Source: Flagellimonas oceani
GTDB taxonomy: Bacteria > Bacteroidota > Bacteroidia > Flavobacteriales > Flavobacteriaceae
Length of the DNA: 64,000 nucleotides
Assembly (NCBI RefSeq): GCF_011068285.1
Contig: NZ_CP049616.1
Coordinates: forward strand, 4,112,001-4,176,000
Direction: 5' to 3'
Position numbers and translations under genes: made by a program. Shown here piece after piece: positions 52,371 through 60,317 of the stretch; the stretch's first letter is position 1; each line of letters begins with the position of its first letter. The notes under the pieces are model-generated. The model worked only from the letters and a program-made list of their open reading frames with translations, had not been told where the DNA came from and did not search any database.

Positions 52371-53420
52371 CTAATTATTATCTTTAGGGTTCCAATTCAA
52401 ACCTTTTTTTAGACTTTTATTAAAACTAGAAATTTGTTTCTCTTCTGTGTTTTCATCTTCAAAGTTAAATTTGCTTTGCTTAGAACTATTTGGGTTGGGG
52501 AGATAATCAAAAAGGCCAATTTGACCAGAATTATTTAATTCATTTGCTTTTTTTCTCGCCTTATTTACATTCAATCTACTTCTTCGTCTAGTTCTTGCGT
52601 TTGGAAAAGCAATTGACAAGTTCTCTTTAAATTTCTCTAAATTTATAGAAGCCTTCATTATACCTAAAACAGAAAACAAATGATCTGTCAATGATTTATA
52701 TCCAAAATCGTTAAATTTTTGATGATGGTGTTTATTCCCTTGCGGGTTCGGGTTATTTTCTCTTAAATAATCAGCTATCTCAGGATCAAGAGTATCATAA
52801 ATGTAATGCATAACGTACTTTCCAAACCGTTTAGGGTATGGCTTGTCCTCTAAAGGGGGTGTAACACCCTCCAACCTATATAAGTGCATAAAAAACTCTC
52901 TAGGAAAGGTTTTTGTCCATTCTCTATATCCATCAACTATATATGCATCAAGTTTGGCCTGTAAATCATTTGCTTTTCTGAAATATTGGTAACCAGTTGC
53001 CTCATCAATTACTGCATCTATACCTGTTTTAGCAAGGGCTGAAATAAATATTTCTGATTGTTCGGCAAGTTTTACTTGATTAGTTGTTAATAAGCCTAAT
53101 TGCCTGGCTTTTAAATATGCATTACATATATCTACTACAATACTGGCTTTCACTCCATTTACAGAATACGTGCCCGCATTGATAATCAGCAAGTTATCAT
53201 CGAAATTATCACTTATTTCGGGGGGTAAAGTCTCCTCAAGTGCCCGAGAACCCAAATACCGTTTTAAGTTACCGCTTTCTCTACCTCCTGTTATAAGTTT
53301 AACAACCTCGCGTTGTGTCAAAACTCTTTCTACCTTCTCACCATCATCAATTACATAGCATGGTAGTTCATACTCACCTAACTTTATAACCCCTTTGTGT
53401 ATTTGATTGATATTATCCAT
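52371..53420 (-). CDS. P63C-domain protein, IS passenger gene
   Basis: 349 residues. The middle part 'WTKTFPREFFMHLYRLEGVTPP', 'YPKRFGKYVMHYIYDTLDPEIADYLRENNPNPQGNKHHHQKFNDFGYKSLTDHL' is the P63C domain found in phage and mobile-element proteins. The N-terminal ~120 residues have an antirepressor-like look ('VLTQREVVKLITGG'); the C-terminus is basic then acidic. The ATG overlaps the transposase stop by 8 bases, so the two are translated together. A control or host-interaction role in transposition is conceivable; none is known. Confidence 0.82.
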   Translation of the reverse strand: MDNINQIHKGVIKLGEYELPCYVIDDGEKVERVLTQREVVKLITGGRESGNLKRYLGSRALEETLPPEISDNFDDNLLIINAGTYSVNGVKASIVVDICNAYLKARQLGLLTTNQVKLAEQSEIFISALAKTGIDAVIDEATGYQYFRKANDLQAKLDAYIVDGYREWTKTFPREFFMHLYRLEGVTPPLEDKPYPKRFGKYVMHYIYDTLDPEIADYLRENNPNPQGNKHHHQKFNDFGYKSLTDHLFSVLGIMKASINLEKFKENLSIAFPNARTRRRSRLNVNKARKKANELNNSGQIGLFDYLPNPNSSKQSKFNFEDENTEEKQISSFNKSLKKGLNWNPKDNN

Positions 53421-54321
53421 TTATAAGCTGATTATAGGTTATTCTGTTTTCAATGTTCTGTAAAAGTAAGTTAAACCTTGCAGATTCAGTTATTTGCCTA
53501 GAGTTATATCTAAAGCAAAACTCATCCACGTACAACTGTAAATGTTTTTTAGAGGTAAAATGGTAGATTCCGAATATTCCACGCTTCAACAAAGCCCAAA
53601 AGCTCTCTATTGTGTTTGTATGCACTCTACCTTTTACATATTGTTTTCTGCTATGCTTGACAAATTTGTGGTCGTAAACTCTTTTTAACCTTTTATAAGA
53701 AGTAAATTCATCAGTGTAGAGTTTAGCACCCTCTTTTACGTTTCGCATTATTTCAGCAGATAGTGTTTGCATAGAAACATCATCTATCTTTTTAGCTGAG
53801 ACATTACCACCTCTTTGCACCATTCCTAGTACGGCAGCTTTGCCAACACCGCCCTGTGCGTTCTTTATCCTTTTATCAGCGTGCTTGTTTCCTTCTTTAC
53901 CACCTACATAGGTTTCATCGGCTTCAATCTCTCCTTCCATTTGGTCATTGTCGATACCAAAGCATTGACGGATTCTTGAAAGCATAAACCACGCGCTTTT
54001 CTGTGTAATGTTCAAATCCCTGCCCAATTGCAAACTAGAAATACCTTTCTTATGTGAAGTAACCAACCAAATAGCAAGGAACCATTTTTGAAGGGGTAAT
54101 TTGGTGTTATCAAAAATAGTGTTGGTCTTTATGTTAAAATATTTACCGGTATTCTTACATTTATATCTGTTCCCCTTACAATTATAAACTTTGGACGTTT
54201 CATCAAAAGGACTGATTACGTTTCCGTTCCATCTTAACTCTTCCAAGTGATCAATACAAGATTGCTCATCTGGGAAGGTTTGTATTATTTCTAAGATTGA
54301 ATTGAAGTCCTTGTTGATCAT
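53413..54321 (-). CDS. IS1595-family transposase (ISXO2-like)
   Basis: 302 residues. An N-terminal zinc-ribbon-like segment ('YNCKGNRYKCKNTGKYF'), HTH around 80-110 ('GISSLQLGRDLNITQKSAWFML') and the DDE-type catalytic core: 'GEIEADETYVGG' (first Asp), 'LYTDEFTSYKRLK' (second Asp) and 'VHTNTIESFWALLKRGIFGIYH' (final N/E region). It should move the element bounded by 52154 and 55082. First gene of the minus-strand pair with the P63C gene. Confidence 0.93.
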   Translation of the reverse strand: MINKDFNSILEIIQTFPDEQSCIDHLEELRWNGNVISPFDETSKVYNCKGNRYKCKNTGKYFNIKTNTIFDNTKLPLQKWFLAIWLVTSHKKGISSLQLGRDLNITQKSAWFMLSRIRQCFGIDNDQMEGEIEADETYVGGKEGNKHADKRIKNAQGGVGKAAVLGMVQRGGNVSAKKIDDVSMQTLSAEIMRNVKEGAKLYTDEFTSYKRLKRVYDHKFVKHSRKQYVKGRVHTNTIESFWALLKRGIFGIYHFTSKKHLQLYVDEFCFRYNSRQITESARFNLLLQNIENRITYNQLING

Positions 54322-54424
54322 CGTTACAATGTTTGATATTCAAATATAGAACTTAATTACACTAAAAACAAATTTAAAGTGTAATTAAATACTAATTATA
54401 GAAATTCACCTAACCAATCAAATA

Positions 54425-55060
54425 ATGGGTTCATTGCAATTGCTAATAAAATCAATATTCCAAGTATTGATAATGCTGCTAAAATATATCCTGAAATTAT
54501 CAATAAAATTCTTAAAACAGCTATGGTCAAACCTATTATTATTTGGAAAATGGATTCGTCGCCCGAAGGTGTATAAGTCAATTTTAGGTATTCTGGTAAC
54601 CGTATTTTCATTGTCTTGGGGTTTTTACACTTACTATTATCCGAGTATTGATGTCGTATATACCGAACCTTTAGATTCTAACAACATTTTTTCATCTAGG
54701 TTTACCATTGAGAATAATGGCAATTGTAATATTTATGATGTTCATTTTGAATATGATTTTGACGACATAGCATTATCTCAAAAAAGTGTTTTAATGGTGG
54801 ATATTAATATTACCAACAGAGGTAACAGTACTGTTTATAAGAGAATAAAAAAGAAAAGGGGACAAACAATAGATGTTGATTTTATCAATACGTTTTTCGA
54901 GTTTGAAAACTCCAACAAAAGCGATATGACTACGTATAAAATGAAAGCTAAAATTGAAGTCACATACACATATTGGAATTACTTTACTAAATCTGAAACC
55001 TTCAACTTTCATACTTCTGAATTGATTTCTGATAAAATTGTTTGGCTGAAAGATCAATAG
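54425..55060 (+). CDS. Membrane protein of unknown function, IS passenger gene
   Basis: 211 residues: amphipathic-hydrophobic N-terminus (about 1-45), a clear membrane segment (about 52-70; 'SILGILVTVFSLSWGFYTYYY'-like) and an extracytoplasmic beta domain (about 75-205; 'SRFTIENNGNCNIYDVHFEYDF', 'TNRGNSTVYKRI'). Divergent from the transposase. A minus-strand frame at 54396-54611 (71 residues, also hydrophobic) overlaps the first 187 bases; I prefer the plus frame because its soluble part is protein-like. No family recognised. Confidence 0.65.
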   Translation: MGSLQLLIKSIFQVLIMLLKYILKLSIKFLKQLWSNLLLFGKWIRRPKVYKSILGILVTVFSLSWGFYTYYYPSIDVVYTEPLDSNNIFSSRFTIENNGNCNIYDVHFEYDFDDIALSQKSVLMVDINITNRGNSTVYKRIKKKRGQTIDVDFINTFFEFENSNKSDMTTYKMKAKIEVTYTYWNYFTKSETFNFHTSELISDKIVWLKDQ

Positions 55061-55082
55061 TGTAAATTGATATATAGTTCCC

Positions 55083-55090
55083 GAAGCGCC
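55083..55090 (+). repeat. Target-site duplication, right copy
   Basis: GAAGCGCC immediately after the IS terminus; pairs with 52146-52153. Confidence 0.85.
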
Positions 55091-55157
55091 TCTATGTTTG
55101 CCTTGTCGGACTGTGAGGGTTCGATGGATAAATGTTCAAATCTTAAATCTTACTATT

Positions 55158-55490
55158 ATGAATTCACTTAGAAACAAAGTACAATTGATCGGAAATTTAG
55201 GTAACGACCCCGAAATCATCACCTTGGAAAACGGAACCAAATTGGCCAAATTTTCCATCGCCACAAATGAGTCCTACAAGAATGCAAAAGGCGAAAAGGT
55301 CACGGATACACAATGGCACAATATTGTTGCCTGGGGGAAATTGGCTGAAATATCAGAAGATTTTTTATCAAAAGGAAAAGAGGTGATCATAGAAGGTAAG
55401 CTTATGAACCGCTCTTATGAGACCAACGAAGGTGAAAAAAGATACATCACCGAAATTAAATGCAACGAATTGTTGATGCTTGGAAAATAA
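55158..55490 (+). CDS. ssb: Single-stranded DNA-binding protein, short form
   Basis: 110 residues from the ATG at 55158 (the frame's 55098 start lies before the ribosome-binding region). 'NKVQLIGNLGNDPEIITLENGTKLAKFSIATNESYKN' and 'TQWHNIVAWGKLAEISEDFLSKGKEVIIEGKL' are the OB-fold core of SSB. It ends at '...LMLGK' with no flexible tail or acidic C-terminal tip, so it lacks the usual docking peptide and is probably a second, specialised SSB. The IS lies 75 bases upstream. Confidence 0.93.
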   Translation: MNSLRNKVQLIGNLGNDPEIITLENGTKLAKFSIATNESYKNAKGEKVTDTQWHNIVAWGKLAEISEDFLSKGKEVIIEGKLMNRSYETNEGEKRYITEIKCNELLMLGK

Positions 55491-55504
55491 TTATGGATTC
55501 TAAG

Positions 55505-55535
55505 CAAAAAAGGGGGCATCGCCTCCTTTTTTTGT
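55505..55535 (+). terminator. ssb terminator
   Basis: AAGGGGGC/GCCTCCTT stem with one G-U pair and an A/T extension (55506-55517 with 55521-55533), loop ATC, then TTTTTTTG; 14 bases after the ssb stop. Confidence 0.8.
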
Positions 55536-55629
55536 TTTTGGGTTTAGGGTAAAATCATTTTCAGTTGTTATTAGGACAAACGCCAGAACTTTTTTCAAAT
55601 GAACAACGTAAATACAATAAATGCGGGAA

Positions 55630-56034
55630 ATGAGATTAAAAGTTCAAATAACACTACTTTTTGCCCTAGGGTTTTTCTATACGGTATCTGCACAGGACGG
55701 CGAGCTGTCCTTTTATGAAAAGCAGGCACAAAAGGATGCCCAGAACGAACAATTGTCGGTTTTTTTCTCATTGGAAGATGAAAAGGATTTTTGGAAAGAT
55801 CAAAAAGGGTATGAAAAAGATTTAAAAACCAAAAGCCCTCTGGCCTATGGAGCCTACATGAAGGCCAAAAAAGCGGCTTATTCCAGCCATGCCGAATCTT
55901 GTAAAAATGATTGTACGCATAGTGATTTCTACTACCAGCAGGCCAGTTTTTATTTTACTTATAATGGCGGACAAAATATCTTGGAAGAAGTTATCGCTGA
56001 AACAGTTCAAATTGCATCGCCCCGAATTTTGTAA
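55630..56034 (+). CDS. Small secreted protein of unknown function
   Basis: 134 residues from the ATG at 55630 (an ATG at 55621 adds three residues). Signal peptide about 1-22 ending VSAQ. The mature part is charged and helical with two Cys ('HAESCKNDCTHSDFYYQQ') that could form a disulfide or bind a metal. No family recognised. Closed by a strong terminator. Confidence 0.8.
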   Translation: MRLKVQITLLFALGFFYTVSAQDGELSFYEKQAQKDAQNEQLSVFFSLEDEKDFWKDQKGYEKDLKTKSPLAYGAYMKAKKAAYSSHAESCKNDCTHSDFYYQQASFYFTYNGGQNILEEVIAETVQIASPRIL

Positions 56035-56060
56035 ACATAGATTTTAGTTAGTTAGTCGAA

Positions 56061-56087
56061 AAACGCCCCGATTTCGGGGCGTTTTTT
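56061..56087 (+). terminator. Terminator after the 55630-56034 gene
   Basis: Perfect 8-bp stem ACGCCCCG/CGGGGCGT (56063-56070 with 56075-56082) and TTTTTT; 28 bases after the stop. Confidence 0.88.
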
Positions 56088-56110
56088 ATATATGTTTTTT
56101 AGGGCTCAAT

Positions 56111-56275
56111 TCATGCCACCTTTTTCATCAAATCAAAGCAAGGGCACTTTTTGCAACGTTTTTTCTCGCTTTTCTGATATTTTTCGCAGCACTTGGATTT
56201 TACCTTACCTGTCGGAGGCAATTCCCGGAGTAAAGCTTTTTTAAGTTTCTTCTTTTCTTTTTTCTTTTTGCCCAT
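56111..56275 (-). CDS. Very small Lys/Cys-rich protein
   Basis: 54 residues on the minus strand from ATG 56275. Begins MGKKKKEKKKLKKALLRELP, then 'SKCCEKYQKSEKKRCKKCPCFDLM': five Cys in the pattern CC-x10-C-x2-C-x-C. The strongly basic N-terminus and Cys set suggest a small metal- or nucleic-acid-binding protein. Similar short frames occur in flavobacterial genomes as far as I recall. It starts about 80 bases downstream of the PAP2 gene's stop on the same strand. Confidence 0.7.
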   Translation of the reverse strand: MGKKKKEKKKLKKALLRELPPTGKVKSKCCEKYQKSEKKRCKKCPCFDLMKKVA

Positions 56276-56358
56276 GGCATTTGCGAAATATGGGGACGAA
56301 AATAATTATTTTAAATCAATCTAAATAAATAATTAACAGAAAATGTGTGCGCAAACAG

Positions 56359-57201
56359 TTAAAAATGAAGGGAAACCCCCAAGGTATTTGGCCCAAAGGA
56401 AAGGTTCCAGCTTACGTTTTTGGGCTTTTGGTCATTATACTTTTCATCATATTTGGAATCGAGGTATCTGTCAATCGACTCCACAATAAAAATACTCAAT
56501 ACGGTACTAAAAGCTACGTCGGACACCCAATGAAAATCATCCATCACCCTTACCAATCCCGGAATCATACCAATGGTGTATAGCCCTCCCTTTACCCATG
56601 GGCTCTTAAACTGTTTGGCAATGGCATAAGCGTTGCTGAACGCCAACATCGCATGTCCCGATGGAAACGAGTCGTAATCGTACACGCGGTCCAGATGCAA
56701 TGGGTCGAAGGTTGCCGAACCCGCGCCACTTTTTGGCCGTGCCCTACCAATGATACGCTTGCTCACTTGCTGAAGAAACCCTCCTGCGGTGGCCGACGAA
56801 ATCAATAGCACTCCGGTACGTCTCAATTTTTCATTCTTGGTGAACAGACCTGCCAAATATACCCCGCCAGTGAGCATATAGTTGTTTTCTGGACTTCCGT
56901 ATTCGTGACCATAATCCATGATCACATCGGGGATGTCTTGATCAAAGCCATTTTTCCAGTGGTTGAGTTCTCCATCAACAGTAAAAAGAAGCAGTGTTCC
57001 CCCGGTCAAGTAACCGAAATTGGCCCAATCATTGCCCTGCCAGTGAAAAGGACGCGAATAGGAATATCCAACCCCGCCGAACATATTGCCCACATCGTAG
57101 GTAAAGTTGTTCCAAAGATTTTTTTCCTTTTTTGGCTGTAATTCTTGACCTGCCACGGAAGAGGTCAATAAAACAAGAACGAGGTATCTAAAAGCTTTCA
57201 T
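56359..57201 (-). CDS. PAP2-family phosphatase
   Basis: 280 residues from ATG 57201 (signal peptide MKAFRYLVLVLLTSSVAG...). The three PAP2 motifs are present: 'KRIIGRARPKSG' (K-x6-RP), 'SFPSGHAMLAFS' (PSGH) and 'VRVMDDFHWVSDV' (SR-x5-H-x3-D form). Several hydrophobic helices surround them. It should dephosphorylate a lipid phosphate, for instance phosphatidic acid or undecaprenyl pyrophosphate, at the envelope. The in-frame start at 57228 would put extra residues before the signal peptide. Confidence 0.9.
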   Translation of the reverse strand: MKAFRYLVLVLLTSSVAGQELQPKKEKNLWNNFTYDVGNMFGGVGYSYSRPFHWQGNDWANFGYLTGGTLLLFTVDGELNHWKNGFDQDIPDVIMDYGHEYGSPENNYMLTGGVYLAGLFTKNEKLRRTGVLLISSATAGGFLQQVSKRIIGRARPKSGAGSATFDPLHLDRVYDYDSFPSGHAMLAFSNAYAIAKQFKSPWVKGGLYTIGMIPGLVRVMDDFHWVSDVAFSTVLSIFIVESIDRYLDSKYDEKYNDQKPKNVSWNLSFGPNTLGVSLHF

Positions 57202-57230
57202 GAGGTTATAAACAAAGGTAGTCGACAAAA

Positions 57231-58133
57231 TTACTCATAAATATCTTTTGCCAGACGAAAAGTATTGGCATGTGCCTCCACAATTATTCTGATATCCGGA
57301 GAATAACCGCCACCCATGCTGCACTGAACAGGAATTTGAGCATCATGGCAAGTTTGAAGCCCAAAACGGTCCCGCTCCTTACATCCCTCCAATGTCATGG
57401 ACAGCGTGCCGAGTTTATCCGATTCCAACACATCAACGCCACAGAGATAAAAGATAAAATCGGGCCGGACCTGTTCCAATAATTTGGGCAATGTTTCTTG
57501 CAGGATGAAAAGATATTCTTCATCCGTAGTCCCTTTTTCCAAAGCAATATCCAAATCAGAAGTTTCCTTTTTAAACGGGTAATTGCCCTTGCCGTGCATG
57601 GAAAAAGTAAAAACAGAATGGTCGGTCTGGAAGATTTCCGCCGTTCCATTGCCCTGATGCACATCCAAATCCACGATCAATATCTTTTTTGCCAATTTTT
57701 GATTTAAAAGATGGCGAGCTCCGATGGCCTGATCGTTGAGCATACAAAAAGCTTCGCCCCTATCCGAATAGGCATGGTGCGTTCCTCCTGCAATGTTCAT
57801 GGCAATGCCATGTTTCAAGGCAAAATGGCAACCTTTTATGGTGCCATCCGCAATAATGCGTTCGCGTTTCACAAGTTCATCACTTAACGGAAAACCAATC
57901 TTACGGGCGGCACTTTTGGAAAGATTCAAACCAACCAAATCTTTGAAATAAGCTTCATCATGCGCGGCCAAAATATAATGGTCCTCTGGAAGGGAAGGTT
58001 CAAAAAAGTTATCCTCGGAGCACGTGCCCTCGTAGAGCAATTGCTGTGGGAGCAGCTCATATTTGATCATCGGGAACCGATGCCCTTCGGGCAAGGGATG
58101 TTTATAAATGGGATGGTATGCAATCTTGAGCAT
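57231..58133 (-). CDS. Histone-deacetylase-family zinc hydrolase
   Basis: 300 residues. 'NIAGGTHHAYSDRGEAFCMLNDQAIGARHLL' (His-His of the charge relay), 'ILIVDLDVHQGNGTAEIF' (Asp and His zinc ligands) and 'YLCGVDVLESDKLGTLSMT' (second Asp) define the class of bacterial acetoin-utilisation/deacetylase-like enzymes. It likely removes an acetyl group from a polyamine or small amide. Its start shares one base with the stop of tex. Confidence 0.9.
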   Translation of the reverse strand: MLKIAYHPIYKHPLPEGHRFPMIKYELLPQQLLYEGTCSEDNFFEPSLPEDHYILAAHDEAYFKDLVGLNLSKSAARKIGFPLSDELVKRERIIADGTIKGCHFALKHGIAMNIAGGTHHAYSDRGEAFCMLNDQAIGARHLLNQKLAKKILIVDLDVHQGNGTAEIFQTDHSVFTFSMHGKGNYPFKKETSDLDIALEKGTTDEEYLFILQETLPKLLEQVRPDFIFYLCGVDVLESDKLGTLSMTLEGCKERDRFGLQTCHDAQIPVQCSMGGGYSPDIRIIVEAHANTFRLAKDIYE

Positions 58134-60265
58134 TAGGCACCTTGTTTATGCAATGCCAATTGTATCCGTTTTCGTGACACGTCCACATCCAAGACTTTAA
58201 CCACAACTTGTTGATGAAGACTCACGTGCTCGTTGACATCCTTGACAAAAGTATCCGATAGGTTGGAAATGTGGATGAGTCCACTTTCCTTGATTCCAAT
58301 ATCCACGAAGCAACCAAAATTGGTAATGTTATTGACAATGCCAGGTAATAACTGTCCTTCGCGCAAATCGGTAATCTCCTTGATGTTTTGATTAAAAGTG
58401 AACACTTTGGCTTTCTCACGAAGGTCCAAACCAGGTTTCTCCAGTTCTTTCAAGATATCCTCCAAAGTGGGCATTCCAATAGTATCCGTACAGTAGTTTT
58501 TTAAATTGATACCCTTCAGAGCGGAAGTGTTTCCCACAATTTCTTTCAAGGAAACTCCTTGGTCCTTCGCCATTTTAGATACCAAGGCATAGCTTTCAGG
58601 GTGCACCGCTGAATCATCCAAGGGATTGTCCCCATTTTTGATGCGCAAGAATCCTGCGCTTTGTTCAAATGCTTTTCCGCCCAATCGAGGTACGTTTTTA
58701 ATCTCATCCCGGCTTTTAAAGGCTCCATTTTCGTTTCGGTGCGCCACAATATTTTCCGCTAGTTTGGGACCAATACCGGATACATAGCTTAAAAGGGGTA
58801 CACTCGCGGTGTTAATGTTGACCCCGACGGAGTTCACACAGCTTTCCACCACCGTATCCAGTGAGGTCTTTAGTTGGGTTTGGTCCACATCGTGCTGGTA
58901 TTGTCCAACCCCGATGGATTTTGCATCAATTTTTACCAATTCGGCCAAAGGGTCTGCCAAACGACGACCGATGGATACAGCTCCCCGTACCGTAACATCA
59001 TAATTGGGGAATTCATCCCGTGCAATTTTTGATGCAGAGTAAATGGAGGCCCCTGCTTCACTGACGACAAAAACATCAATGTCCTTTTTAAATGGGACAC
59101 GTTTTACCAATTGTTCAGTTTCTCGCGATGCCGTTCCGTTGCCGATGGCTATGGCCTCTATTTTATAGGCATCTACCAAGGAACTTATCTTTTTGATGGC
59201 TCCGGAACTATCTCGTTGTGGAGGATGGGGATAAATGGTTTCGTTGTGCTTTAAATCGCCCTGCTCGTCCAGACAAACCACTTTGCAGCCGGTCCTAAAA
59301 CCGGGGTCAATGGCCAAGATTCGTTTTTCGCCGAGGGGAGCGCCGAGCAATAACTGTTTTAAATTATTGGAAAAAACCTGAATGGCCGAAGCATCTGCTT
59401 TTTCTTTTGCTATATTTAGAATTTCCTTGGATAAGGACGGGAATAATAGTCTTTTGTAGGCATCCGCAATGGCCAGTTCTATTTGTTCTGCACACGCATT
59501 ATTGGTTTTAATGATGCGTCTTTCGATATTTTGAAGTGCCCTTTCATCATCAATTTCAACTTTTACTCGGATAAAACCTTCTTTTTCAGCCCGCATAATG
59601 GCCAAAAAACGGTGAGATGGACAGCGGTTCAAGGGTTCGCTCCAATCAAAATAGTCGCGGAACTTTTGTGCTTTCTCGTCATCTTTTTTGGTTTTGATGA
59701 CTTTGGTGGTGATCAAAGCATGCCGCTCCAACTGATCGCGAAGCTGATTTCGGATATCTGTACGTTCATTGACCCACTCCGAAATGATGTGTCGAGCACC
59801 TTCGAGGGCATCATCTTCGTTGATGACATCCTTGCTCAAATATTTGGAAGCGATAAACTCGATTTCATCGCTGCGCTGTGCCATAATGATTTTGGCCAAC
59901 GGCTCCAATCCATTTTTCCGTGCAGTTTCCGCCTTGGTCTTTTTACTCTTCTTAAATGGAAGGTACAGGTCTTCCAAACTGGTCAGGTCGGTACAGTTGA
60001 GAAATTTGGCCTCCAGTTCGGGAGTTAGGGCATCTTGTTCCTTAACCGCTTTGATGATGGCTGCTTTTCGTTTTTCCAGCGCCTCGAACTGATTTTTGTA
60101 TTCGACGATGGAACCAATCTGTACCTCGTCCAAATTTCCAGTAAGCTCCTTTCGATATCGAGAAATGAATGGAATGGTACAGTCTTGATTTAGAAGCGAG
60201 ACCGTGTTCTCCACACTTTTCTCCGAAAGATTGGTATGGCGAACGATATAGGGGACAAGTTGCAT
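58133..60265 (-). CDS. tex: Tex transcription accessory protein with S1 domain
   Basis: 710 residues: N-terminal Tex helical domain ('CTIPFISRYRKELTGNLDE' region), YqgF/RNase-H-like domain (about 320-450; 'RILAIDPGFRTGCKVV'), helix-hairpin-helix pair (about 490-560; 'LLSYVSGIGPKLAENIVAHR') and a C-terminal S1 RNA-binding domain (about 640-705; 'GQLLPGIVNNITNFGCFVDIGIKESGLIHISNLS'). A cytosolic nucleic-acid binding protein affecting transcription. Overlap with the next gene suggests co-transcription. Confidence 0.95.
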   Translation of the reverse strand: MQLVPYIVRHTNLSEKSVENTVSLLNQDCTIPFISRYRKELTGNLDEVQIGSIVEYKNQFEALEKRKAAIIKAVKEQDALTPELEAKFLNCTDLTSLEDLYLPFKKSKKTKAETARKNGLEPLAKIIMAQRSDEIEFIASKYLSKDVINEDDALEGARHIISEWVNERTDIRNQLRDQLERHALITTKVIKTKKDDEKAQKFRDYFDWSEPLNRCPSHRFLAIMRAEKEGFIRVKVEIDDERALQNIERRIIKTNNACAEQIELAIADAYKRLLFPSLSKEILNIAKEKADASAIQVFSNNLKQLLLGAPLGEKRILAIDPGFRTGCKVVCLDEQGDLKHNETIYPHPPQRDSSGAIKKISSLVDAYKIEAIAIGNGTASRETEQLVKRVPFKKDIDVFVVSEAGASIYSASKIARDEFPNYDVTVRGAVSIGRRLADPLAELVKIDAKSIGVGQYQHDVDQTQLKTSLDTVVESCVNSVGVNINTASVPLLSYVSGIGPKLAENIVAHRNENGAFKSRDEIKNVPRLGGKAFEQSAGFLRIKNGDNPLDDSAVHPESYALVSKMAKDQGVSLKEIVGNTSALKGINLKNYCTDTIGMPTLEDILKELEKPGLDLREKAKVFTFNQNIKEITDLREGQLLPGIVNNITNFGCFVDIGIKESGLIHISNLSDTFVKDVNEHVSLHQQVVVKVLDVDVSRKRIQLALHKQGA

Positions 60266-60317
60266 TGCTATATAGGTTTAAATAGAGAATAAATTTGGGT
60301 GATTGATTAACCGTTTT

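Larger units (their letters stand above)
52154..55082. mobile_element. IS1595-family (ISXO2-like) insertion sequence with passenger genes, 2929 bp
   Basis: Termini start GGGAACTATATA at 52154 and, inverted, at 55082; the first ~26 bases match with a few differences (left ...GAAGTTTACACTA, right ...TCAATTTACACTA). An 8-bp target duplication GAAGCGCC flanks it, as expected for IS1595. It carries the transposase, a P63C-domain gene and a membrane-protein gene, so it is about three times the size of a bare IS of this family. Confidence 0.88.

Noticed and set aside
54396..54611. 71-residue hydrophobic protein on the minus strand inside the IS
   Set aside because: It overlaps the N-terminal coding part of the plus-strand passenger gene, whose soluble domain is more convincing; kept only as an alternative.
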